Assembly: GCA_964640965.1 (NCBI GenBank)
Contig: CAZXJB010000135.1
Coordinates: 1-5,382, forward strand
Reading direction: 5' to 3'
DNA from: HRBIN12 sp964640965
Lineage (GTDB): Bacteria; Actinomycetota; UBA4738; HRBIN12
Length of the DNA stretch: 5,382 nucleotides
The stretch's first letter is position 1. Each line of letters begins with the position of its first letter. Below the pieces are notes generated by a model. The model saw nothing but the letters and a program-made list of their open reading frames with translations. It did not search any database and was not told the origin of the DNA. Of the stretch, positions 1 to 5,381 are shown piece by piece. A program made the translations under genes and the position numbers.

Positions 1-1
1 G

Positions 2-463
2 CTGGCGAAGATGGTTGCGACCAGCGACGCCGTCGTGATCGGCACGACCGTCTGGGCCGGGCGAGGTCGAACCATCGGGGAGGGTGGGGACGCCCTGACC
101 TTCACCGAGCTCCATCTGTGGATCGACGAGGTCCTCTACGGCGATGTCGTCCCTGGGACGGAGCTGGTGATCGAGATCGACGAGCCGACGGAGTACGAGT
201 CGGATCGATGGCTCTCGAAGGGGGCGCGGTCGATCGTGTTCCTCTATCGCAAGGCAGATCCGACCCCGATCCCGGTTCATTCACCTCTGAACAAGCAGTC
301 GGTGTTCTTGGTCGTCGATGATGACGTCCAGGCGACCATCGAGGATCCGCTCACGACGGCGGTCGCCGAGCTTCCCGTTCCGGCCCTGAGAGGTGAGGTC
401 GCGACGATCGTCCGGCAGATCGAGGCGGGCGAGGTCACACCCGAGGAGCCGTCGCTCGGGTGA
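2..463 (+). CDS. Hypothetical protein, 3' part only (runs in from left edge)
   Basis: I do not recognise this protein. The reading frame is open to the left edge, and an ATG at 11 has no Shine-Dalgarno sequence before it, so this is probably the C-terminal 153 residues of a longer gene. The fragment begins LAKMVATSDAVVIGTTV and alternates short hydrophobic strands (AVVIGTTV, ELVIEI, SIVFLYR, SVFLVV) with acidic turns, which looks like a beta-rich soluble domain. From memory, 'SDAVVxGTV' openings followed by a 'VDEVLxG' strand occur in exported actinobacterial proteins of unknown function, but I cannot confirm this. No catalytic motif, cysteine pair or membrane segment is visible. I count 25 of 150 codons from 11 onward ending in A or T, far more than in the neighbouring prp genes, so its codon use differs. 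It ends 60 bases before the convergent prpC stop. Confidence 0.7.
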   Translation: MAKMVATSDAVVIGTTVWAGRGRTIGEGGDALTFTELHLWIDEVLYGDVVPGTELVIEIDEPTEYESDRWLSKGARSIVFLYRKADPTPIPVHSPLNKQSVFLVVDDDVQATIEDPLTTAVAELPVPALRGEVATIVRQIEAGEVTPEEPSLG

Positions 464-523
464 GCCGCCACGACGGGTCGCATCTGGGCGGGTGATGGGT
501 GACGGGGCTCACCGACGGCCTCG

Positions 524-1678
524 TCAACAGCCCGACGGTGTGAAGGCCTCGGGTGGGGAGAGGTCGGCTAGGCCCTCGTAGGCGGCGCGGGGGCGGATGA
601 GGCGGTTGTCCCGCCGCTGCTCGAGCACGTGCGCCGAGATCCCGGCGATGCGCGCGCACAGGAAGATCGGGGTCATGAGCTCGACGGGGATGCCGATGAG
701 GTGCAGGAGCAGGCCGATCGGTAGGTCGGCGTTGGGGTGCAGGCCCTTCTCGCGGGCCATCGTCCGCACGACCACGTCGTAGCAACGGACCATCTCGGCG
801 GCATCCGGGTCCCGCGCGGCGAAGGCCTCGAGGTCCTCGCGCAGCAGGACGGCCCGCGGGTCGGGGCGCCGCATGTACACGCGGTGGCCGAAGCCCATGA
901 TGCGCTCGCCCCGCGCGAGGCGCTCGAGCACGTAGCCCTCGGCCGCGCGCTCGCCGCCCGCCATGCGGATCTGGGCGAACATCCGGGCCGCGGCCTCGTT
1001 GGCGCCGCCGTGGAGCGGGCCCTTGAGGGCCGCGGCGGCCGCGACGACCGCCGCGTAGGGGTCCGCGAGCGTCGAGGCCGCGACGCGCGCCGCGAACGTC
1101 GAGGCGGCGAGCTCGTGCTCGCTGTAGCAGGTGAGGATCCGGTCGAAGACCGCGACGACCTCGGGCTCGCGGGGCCGGCCCTGGACCATCCACAGGAACG
1201 AGCCCGCGAAGCGGAGGCCGGGGTTGGGCTCGAGCACGGGCTCCCCGCGCAGCGCGCGGTAGGCCGCGGCGGTGATCGCCGGCGCGCGGGCGAGGATCCG
1301 CAGCAGGATCCGCTCAGCCGCCTCGGGCGAGGGGTCCTCGAGGGTCCGCGGGTCCTCGTAGCCCGCGAGGAGCGACAGGCCGGTGCGCTGCGCGTCCATC
1401 GGGTGCGTGTCCCGGGGCAGGCGCCGCAGCACGTCGACGACCCCGTCGGGCAGGCCGGCGAGGTCCGCGAGCTCGGCGCAGAACGCCTCCTGCTCCTCGG
1501 GGCTCGGCAGGTGGCCGCGTAGGAGCAGGTGGGCGACGTCGGGGAAGCGCGCGGTGCGGGCGAGCTCGAGCAGGTCGTAGCCGCGCACGACGACCCGCTC
1601 CCGCTCGAGGTCCAGGGCCGAGACCTCGGTGCGGGCGACGACCACGTCCTGCAGGCCGGGGCGGACCTCCCCGCTCAT
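524..1678 (-). CDS. prpC: 2-methylcitrate synthase / citrate synthase family protein
   Basis: A 384-residue citrate-synthase fold enzyme, normal length for the short bacterial type. By context it condenses propionyl-CoA with oxaloacetate to give 2-methylcitrate in the cytoplasm. Visible family motifs are HPMDAQRT (92-99), SEHEL (186-190), LKGPLHGGANE (218-228) with catalytic His223, GFGHRVY (262-268) with catalytic His265, HPNADLP (314-320) with catalytic Asp318, and NRLIRPR (358-364) for carboxylate binding. The ATG start overlaps the prpB stop as ATGA and follows GGAGG (1683-1687) by 4 bases; an upstream in-frame extension would only be a shadow inside prpB. Oddities: the Asn usual in 'HExNAST' is Ala191, and the residues after Asp318 (LPIG) differ from the common 'YSG' type. 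Sequence alone does not separate methylcitrate from citrate synthase activity; the prpD-prpB neighbours favour the former. Confidence 0.88.
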   Translation of the reverse strand: MSGEVRPGLQDVVVARTEVSALDLERERVVVRGYDLLELARTARFPDVAHLLLRGHLPSPEEQEAFCAELADLAGLPDGVVDVLRRLPRDTHPMDAQRTGLSLLAGYEDPRTLEDPSPEAAERILLRILARAPAITAAAYRALRGEPVLEPNPGLRFAGSFLWMVQGRPREPEVVAVFDRILTCYSEHELAASTFAARVAASTLADPYAAVVAAAAALKGPLHGGANEAAARMFAQIRMAGGERAAEGYVLERLARGERIMGFGHRVYMRRPDPRAVLLREDLEAFAARDPDAAEMVRCYDVVVRTMAREKGLHPNADLPIGLLLHLIGIPVELMTPIFLCARIAGISAHVLEQRRDNRLIRPRAAYEGLADLSPPEAFTPSGC

Positions 1679-2577
1679 CCCTCCTCCCGCTCCGGGTCCC
1701 GGGCGAGACCGCGGTCGAGCTCGGCGTAGCCGTCGTAGTCGATGAGCTCGTACAGCTCGGCGCGCGTGAGCATCCGGTCGAGCCAGTCCGCCTGCGTGCC
1801 CTCGCGCAGCAGGTCCCGGTAGAAGGCGCGCACCTGCAGGGCGGCCACGCGCGCGGCCGAGACGGGGAAGATCACCAAGCGGTAGCCGAGGGCCGAGAGG
1901 CGCGCCGCATCGAGCATCGGGCTCTTGCCGAACTCGGTCATGTTGGCGAGCAGGGGACCGGGGACCGCGCGCGCGTAGGCCGCGAACTCCTCCTCGGTCT
2001 CGAGCGCCTCGGGGAAGATGACGTCGGCGCCGGCCTCCCGGTAGGCGAGCCCGCGGCGGACGGCCTCCTCGAACCCGTGGGTCGCGCGCGCGTCGGTGCG
2101 CGCGATCACGACGAGGTGCTGGCGGGCGCGAGCGGCGGCCGCGACCTTCTCGCAGAAGGCCTCGAGCTCGACGACCCGCTTGCCCTCCAGGTGGCCGCAG
2201 CGCTTGGGGTCCACCTGGTCCTCGATCTGGATCGCGGCGCACCGGGCGCCCTCGAGCTCGCGCACCGTGCGCATGACCATCAGCGCGCTGCCGAAACCGG
2301 TGTCGGCGTCGACGATGAGCGGCAGGCGCGTGACCCGCACGATCTGGCGGGCCGCGCGGGCGAGCTCGTCGAGCGTGACGAGCCCGACGTCGGGCATGCC
2401 CATCGAGGCCGAGAAGGCCGCGCCCGACAGGTACAGCGCCTCGGCCCCGGCCTCCTTGGCGAGGAGCGCCGACAGGCCGTTGAACACGCCGGGCACGGTG
2501 AGGGTCCGACCCTCCTCGAGCAGGGCCCGGAAGCGCTTGGCGGGGTGCTCGCCGGGGTCGGGCGTGAGCCAGGTCAT
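1675..2577 (-). CDS. prpB: Methylisocitrate lyase
   Basis: A 300-residue member of the isocitrate lyase/PEP mutase superfamily, the usual PrpB length. It cleaves 2-methylisocitrate to pyruvate and succinate, the last step of the methylcitrate cycle. A TIM-barrel pattern is clear: YLSGAAF (49-55), VDADTGFG (89-96) with metal-binding Asp residues, IEDQ (118-121), the signature KRCGH (125-129) with catalytic Cys127, IARTDA (158-163), FPEA (188-191) and NMTEFG (212-217). These align with E. coli PrpB as I remember it, including Arg160, Glu190 and Asn212. The ATG overlaps the prpD stop (ATGA). The ribosome-binding GGAGG lies 10 bases upstream, within a palindrome. Long in-frame sequence upstream of this ATG is the antisense-like shadow of prpD and is not part of the protein. 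The short KRCGH lyase type with its prpD/prpC neighbours argues against isocitrate lyase AceA, which is larger. Confidence 0.95.
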   Translation of the reverse strand: MTWLTPDPGEHPAKRFRALLEEGRTLTVPGVFNGLSALLAKEAGAEALYLSGAAFSASMGMPDVGLVTLDELARAARQIVRVTRLPLIVDADTGFGSALMVMRTVRELEGARCAAIQIEDQVDPKRCGHLEGKRVVELEAFCEKVAAAARARQHLVVIARTDARATHGFEEAVRRGLAYREAGADVIFPEALETEEEFAAYARAVPGPLLANMTEFGKSPMLDAARLSALGYRLVIFPVSAARVAALQVRAFYRDLLREGTQADWLDRMLTRAELYELIDYDGYAELDRGLARDPEREEG

Positions 2578-3956
2578 CCCCGCAGCGCCTCCAGGAGGCG
2601 CTCGAGCGATCCGTCCTCGCCGAGCGTCCAGACGGCCCGCTCCACCGCCTCGGCGCGCTCGGGGCTCCAGCGCTCGCCGACGTTCGCGCGGTACTTGGCC
2701 ACGAGCTCCTCGTCGGTCATCGGGTTCCTCGCGTGACCCCGAGGGTACGTCACCTCGCGCACGAGCGTGCGCCCGTCGGTGGTCTCGACCGTGATCCGGT
2801 TCGGGATGCCCTCCGGGTAGCCCGCGGTGAGGGCCTCGTCGAGCTCGACCGTCGTGCGTCGCTGCAGCAGCTCCAGCGTGTCGGGGCGGCGGATCCGCTC
2901 GAGGTCGAACGTTCGGCGGGTCACCTCGCCGTCCTGCAGCGCCGCGCAGACGATGTACTGGATCGAGTGGTCGGCGGTCTCGCGCGTGCGCGGGTCCCAC
3001 TTCTCGGGGTCCTTGGCGATGATCTCGTAGGCCGCGCGGAACGTGTCGATCCGCACGCTCGCGATCCCCGCGCCCGCGAGCTCCGCGTGGAGCTGCAGGG
3101 CGGCGTCGACCGCGCTCTGCGCGTGGTACTCGACCGGCCAGCGCTTCACGTAGGTGTCGGCGATGCGCCCCGGCGGGGCGAGCTCGTCGAGCCCCCGCAG
3201 GGGCGCGGGGTCGAGCGGCTCGCCCCCGAGCACCCGCGCGACGAGCCCCATCTCGCCCTCGAAGGGGCGGAACGGGCCGGTCATGCCGGCCTCGGCGAGG
3301 AGCGCCGCGGTGACCCCGAGGCGGCCGGCGTGGGCGGCCGCGGCACCCTTCCACATCGAGAGCTCGCCGGCGCGGGTCTCGCGAAGGGCGACGTGGGGCA
3401 CCACGGCGAGGGCGATGGCGTGGCGCGTGCGTTCGGGGTCCAGGTCGAGCAGGCGAGCGGCGGCCGCGGCCGTCGCGATGCCGATCACGTTCACGTGGTC
3501 GAAGCCGTGGACGCGGAAGCTCGTCGCGTCGCACAGGCGCACGCCGAGCTCGTAGGCGATCGCGATCGCCGTGAGGAGGTCGCGGGCGGGGAGCGCGCGG
3601 GCCTCGGCGAGGGCGAGGAGCGGCGCGATCGTGTCCGAGGGGTGCAGCGGCTCCCGGGAGAGGTAGGTGTCGTTGAAGTCCAGGCACCGGACGGCGACGC
3701 CGTTCGCGAACCCGGCCGCCTCGAGGCTCGCCCGCTCCGCTGTGCCCCAGAGGGTGACCTCGCCGGGCAGGCGCGCCGCGTACCGGCGGGCCGCGGTGGG
3801 GGCGGGCTCGTCCAGGCCGGCGACGGCGACGCCGATCGGATCGAGCACCCGGCGGCGGACCTCGTGCTCCGTGGTGGGTGGCAGGCCCCCGCGCGCGGCG
3901 CCGTGCGCATAGGCGGCGAGGGTCGCGAGGGTTCGGTCGGTCAGGTCCTCCTCCAC
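2574..3956 (-). CDS. prpD: 2-methylcitrate dehydratase (MmgE/PrpD family)
   Basis: A 460-residue MmgE/PrpD family protein, first gene of the prpDBC operon. It dehydrates 2-methylcitrate to 2-methyl-cis-aconitate. Family landmarks counted from the GTG start: RCLDFNDTYL (90-99), HPSD (105-108), GFDHVN (151-156), SMWKG (200-204), VEYHAQSAVDAAL (275-287), DHSIQY (329-334) and YPRGHARNPMTDEEL (404-418). These span the helical N-terminal and smaller C-terminal domains, so the gene looks intact. I chose GTG at 3956 because GGAGGA (3961-3966) sits 4 bases before it and the family's conserved region begins shortly afterwards. The alternative is ATG at 4028, giving 484 residues; its GGAGG directly abuts the ATG, which is too close to act as a ribosome site, but a -10-like TAGGCT 7 bases upstream would allow a leaderless start. 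The extra 24 residues (MGRTPGARPG...) resemble nothing I know. MmgE/PrpD members can act on other substrates; prpB and prpC settle the assignment. Confidence 0.93.
   Translation of the reverse strand: MEEDLTDRTLATLAAYAHGAARGGLPPTTEHEVRRRVLDPIGVAVAGLDEPAPTAARRYAARLPGEVTLWGTAERASLEAAGFANGVAVRCLDFNDTYLSREPLHPSDTIAPLLALAEARALPARDLLTAIAIAYELGVRLCDATSFRVHGFDHVNVIGIATAAAAARLLDLDPERTRHAIALAVVPHVALRETRAGELSMWKGAAAAHAGRLGVTAALLAEAGMTGPFRPFEGEMGLVARVLGGEPLDPAPLRGLDELAPPGRIADTYVKRWPVEYHAQSAVDAALQLHAELAGAGIASVRIDTFRAAYEIIAKDPEKWDPRTRETADHSIQYIVCAALQDGEVTRRTFDLERIRRPDTLELLQRRTTVELDEALTAGYPEGIPNRITVETTDGRTLVREVTYPRGHARNPMTDEELVAKYRANVGERWSPERAEAVERAVWTLGEDGSLERLLEALRG
2586..2600 (-). promoter_or_regulatory. 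Palindrome enclosing the prpB ribosome-binding site
   Basis: CGCCTCC (2586-2592) and GGAGGCG (2594-2600) form a perfect 7-base inverted repeat around one central base. In the - strand transcript this folds as a 6-pair hairpin with a 3-base loop. One arm contains GGAGG, the only good Shine-Dalgarno match for prpB, ending 10 bases before its ATG. It also codes the prpD residues RLLEA (453-457). The folding is a direct reading of the sequence; the coupling role is inference. Confidence 0.45.
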
Positions 3957-3960
3957 CCGT

Positions 3961-3966
3961 TCCTCC
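3961..3966 (-). promoter_or_regulatory. Shine-Dalgarno site deciding the prpD GTG start
   Basis: Read on the - strand this is GGAGGA followed by ACGG and then GTG at 3956. The spacing is near ideal, and the site favours the shorter prpD start over the ATG at 4028. Confidence 0.6.
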
Positions 3967-3979
3967 GATCGCGCTGCGC

Positions 3980-4026
3980 GGCATCCCGGCTCGACGATGC
4001 CGGGTCGGGCGCCCGGCGTCCGACCC
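3980..4026 (-). repeat. Two adjacent inverted repeats in the prpD leader
   Basis: Two back-to-back hairpins can form. GGCATC (3980-3985) pairs with GATGCC (3996-4001) across 10 bases, and GGGTCGG (4002-4008) pairs with CCGACCC (4020-4026) across 11 bases. GCCGGG (3999-4004) spans their border and could instead pair with CCCGGC at 3985-3990 or at 4012-4017, so alternative folds compete. If transcription starts near 4028 and translation at 3956, the whole element is a 5' leader ending 13 bases before the ribosome site. Short GC-rich repeats arise easily by chance here, so a regulatory function is not established. Confidence 0.35.
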
Positions 4027-4034
4027 ATCCTCCC

Positions 4035-4056
4035 GAGCCTACCTGCTCGCAGGCTC
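4035..4056. promoter_or_regulatory. Operator-like inverted repeat between divergent prpD and purE
   Basis: GAGCCT (4035-4040) and AGGCTC (4051-4056) are exact inverted 6-base arms around a 10-base spacer. A second symmetric pair, CCTGC (4042-4046) and GCAGG (4049-4053), is nested within. The element ends directly against the candidate purE -10 box (4057) and covers the candidate prpD -10 box (4036-4041). A dimeric regulator bound here could affect both directions. This is positional inference; I do not recognise the site. Confidence 0.3.
4036..4041 (-). promoter_or_regulatory. Candidate -10 box for prpDBC
   Basis: Read on the - strand this is TAGGCT, matching the actinobacterial TANNNT pattern. 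The predicted transcript start lies about 7 bases on, near 4028-4029. I find no convincing -35 hexamer upstream of it. Confidence 0.25.
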
Positions 4057-4062
4057 TAGACT
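4057..4062 (+). promoter_or_regulatory. Candidate -10 box for purE
   Basis: TAGACT fits the TANNNT consensus of high-GC Gram-positive promoters. A start about 7 bases downstream (near 4069) would give a 20-base leader that contains the purE ribosome site. No good -35 hexamer is seen at 16-18 bases upstream, where the inverted repeat lies instead. Confidence 0.4.
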
Positions 4063-4077
4063 GCTCCGGCCGGATGC

Positions 4078-4083
4078 AGGAGG
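4078..4083 (+). promoter_or_regulatory. Shine-Dalgarno site fixing the purE start
   Basis: A perfect AGGAGG stands 5 bases before ATG at 4089. It overlaps the in-frame ATG at 4074, so it selects 4089 as the start and makes the residues MQEVE upstream unlikely to be translated. Confidence 0.85.
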
Positions 4084-4088
4084 TGGAG

Positions 4089-4583
4089 ATGCCGCAACCG
4101 CTGGTCGGGATCGTCATGGGCTCGAGGTCGGACTGGGAGACGATGCGTCACTGCGTCGAGCAGCTCGACGCCTTCGGCGTCCCGAACGAGGTCCGCGTGC
4201 TCTCGGCGCACCGCACGCCGGGTGAGCTCGCAGCGTGGATCACGGCGGCGGAGGAGCGCGGCGTCGAGGTCTTCATCGCCGCGGCGGGCATGGCCGCGGC
4301 GCTCCCCGGGGTGGTGGCGGCGCAGACCACGCTGCCGGTGCTCGGGGTGCCGATGGAGTCGAAGCTCCTGGGTGGGCTCGATTCGCTGCTCTCGATCGTG
4401 CAGATGCCGGGTGGCATCCCCGTGGGGACGCTCGCGATCGGCAAGGCCGGAGCGGTGAACGCCGCGATCCTCGCGACGCAGATCCTGGCCCGGGGCCACG
4501 CGGAGTACCGGGAGGTCGTCGCCCGCCACCGGTCGGAGCAGGCGGCGAAGATCCTCGCCGGGACCGACCCCCGGGCCGGGTGA
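4089..4583 (+). CDS. purE: N5-carboxyaminoimidazole ribonucleotide mutase (class I PurE)
   Basis: A 164-residue class I PurE, the normal length. It converts N5-CAIR, made by PurK, to CAIR in purine nucleotide synthesis and acts as a soluble oligomer (octamer in known relatives). Visible motifs are IVMGSRSDWETM (8-19) for phosphate and nucleotide binding with Ser12, Ser14 and Asp15, SAHRTP (39-44) with catalytic His41 and Arg42, and SLLSIVQMPGGIPVGTLAIGK (99-119), which is nearly identical to E. coli PurE. The loop that reads GAGGAAHLPG in E. coli reads AAAGMAAALPG here (64-74): the conserved loop His is Ala71 and a Gly is Ala65. All other expected active-site residues are present. The gene is divergent from prpD, and a zinc-ribbon gene follows after 3 bases, probably on the same transcript. 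purK is not adjacent. Class II PurE is unlikely because its distinct loop sequence is absent. Confidence 0.95.
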   Translation: MPQPLVGIVMGSRSDWETMRHCVEQLDAFGVPNEVRVLSAHRTPGELAAWITAAEERGVEVFIAAAGMAAALPGVVAAQTTLPVLGVPMESKLLGGLDSLLSIVQMPGGIPVGTLAIGKAGAVNAAILATQILARGHAEYREVVARHRSEQAAKILAGTDPRAG

Positions 4584-4586
4584 GCG

Positions 4587-4853
4587 GTGGCCTACCTCAC
4601 CTGCCCCTGGTGCCTCACGCCGCAGCTCGTGGCGGACGAGGCCTCGGGCTACCGGTGCTTCACCTGCTCGGCCGAGGTCGCGTTCGTCGCGTGCCAGGCC
4701 TGCGGGTTCGTGCAGACGGTGAGCAAGCGCTGGACCCGCTACACGTGCGGCCGCTGCCAGGCGGTGGGCGAGCTCCCCCGGCGCTGGGGCTACGACGCGG
4801 GGACGACGGCGGCCAAGGTCAAGGGCGCCGGGCAGGCCTGGCCGAAGCTGTAG
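4587..4853 (+). CDS. Small double zinc-ribbon protein with internal duplication
   Basis: An 88-residue protein that I cannot name. It has four CxxC pairs: Cys6/Cys9, Cys24/Cys27, Cys36/Cys39 and Cys54/Cys57. Taken in order they build two four-cysteine zinc ribbons, each with 14 residues between its pairs. The second ribbon sits exactly 30 residues after the first, and Gln13/Gln43, Val15/Val45 and Tyr22/Tyr52 also match, so the protein looks like a tandem duplication. The last 30 residues (RRWGYDAGTTAAKVKG...) are basic and probably a flexible tail. There is no signal peptide or membrane segment, so it should be cytoplasmic. The GTG start lies 3 bases after the purE stop with no strong ribosome site, suggesting translation coupled to purE. 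Zinc ribbons commonly bind nucleic acid or protein partners or stabilise complexes; no enzyme motif is visible, so the function is open. It ends 12 bases from the convergent membrane gene. Confidence 0.8.
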   Translation: MAYLTCPWCLTPQLVADEASGYRCFTCSAEVAFVACQACGFVQTVSKRWTRYTCGRCQAVGELPRRWGYDAGTTAAKVKGAGQAWPKL

Positions 4854-4865
4854 GTCGGGGTCCGC

Positions 4866-5381
4866 TCAGACGGGGCGCTCGCGCTGGGTCCACCAGGCGA
4901 GCAGGCCGGCGAGGAGCACGACGCTCGCGGCGATCGCGAAGCGGGTCGCGCCGGCCTCGGCGGTGAAGGTCAGCACCCGGCGGTTGCGGTCGTCGAGGAG
5001 CGCGCGCATCGCCTCCTTCGTGAGGCCCGCGTCGCGCGCGTGCGCGAGGAAGCCGGTCTCCCACACGAGGGCGCCCAGCCGCGCGACGCCGACGAGGCCC
5101 CACCCGAGGATCCCCGCGAGGAGCGCGACGCCGGGGTGGGCGAGCAGCGGGAGCTGCACCCCGCGGTCCAGCCCGTACCAGAACCACAGCAGGCCGAGGA
5201 CGCCGGCCACCACGGCGAGCCCGAGGACGACGTTCCGCACGACCGCGTCGTCGGCGAAGAACGGGAGCTCCGCGACCTGTCGCAGCTCGTCCCTTCGGCC
5301 CTTGGTCGCGAGCGTGCCGGTCACCCAGGGGAGGGAGAGCGAGGTGAGCGCGACGGCGGCGGAGGCGAGCGCGAGCGCGCC
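4866..5381 (-). CDS. Multi-pass membrane protein, C-terminal part (runs off right edge)
   Basis: I do not recognise this protein. The frame is open to the window edge on the - strand, and 171 C-terminal residues are visible. A GTG at 5324 could be mistaken for a start, but the 19 codons before it encode a hydrophobic helix (LALASAAVALTSLSLPW), so the true start is probably beyond the edge. Numbered from the first complete codon, likely membrane helices are at about 1-19, 50-71, 83-106 and 148-165. A charged loop (27-49, TKGRRDELRQ...) follows the first helix and another (107-147, with DDRNRR) the third; the tail is TQRERPV. The SLPW turn after the first helix is common in small actinobacterial membrane proteins of unknown role, from memory. 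No catalytic or transporter motif is visible. It converges on the zinc-ribbon gene with 12 bases between stops and shows no obvious terminator. Confidence 0.65.
   Translation of the reverse strand, partial: GALALASAAVALTSLSLPWVTGTLATKGRRDELRQVAELPFFADDAVVRNVVLGLAVVAGVLGLLWFWYGLDRGVQLPLLAHPGVALLAGILGWGLVGVARLGALVWETGFLAHARDAGLTKEAMRALLDDRNRRVLTFTAEAGATRFAIAASVVLLAGLLAWWTQRERPV

Noticed and set aside
498..513. GGTGA/TCACC hairpin between the left-edge gene and prpC as a terminator
   Set aside because: The stem is only 5 pairs with a 6-base loop and no T-run follows on either strand; too weak to call.
737..1522. 261-codon + strand frame opposite prpC
   Set aside because: Its composition is low-complexity (Arg, Gly, Glu, Ala, Val), it has no recognisable motif, and it lies wholly over a well-supported gene.
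1679..2242. 188-codon N-terminal extension of PrpC
   Set aside because: It is an out-of-frame Arg/Pro-rich reading of prpB; the ATG at 1678 has a good ribosome site and the family start.
2578..3984. 469-codon N-terminal extension of PrpB
   Set aside because: It is an out-of-frame low-complexity reading of prpD; the PrpB family begins at the ATG at 2577.
2733..4583. 616-codon + strand open frame antisense to prpD and joined to purE
   Set aside because: Only its last 164 residues are PurE. The rest is Arg/Gly/Glu/Val-rich low-complexity sequence lying opposite prpD, typical of stop-poor shadow frames at high GC; AGGAGG before 4089 fixes the purE start.
4854..4865. Terminator between the convergent zinc-ribbon and membrane genes
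   Set aside because: Only 12 bases separate the stops and I find no stem-loop with a T-run in either direction.
5322..5324. GTG as the start of the right-edge membrane gene
   Set aside because: The frame stays open to the window end and encodes a further hydrophobic helix, so the start is most likely outside the window.
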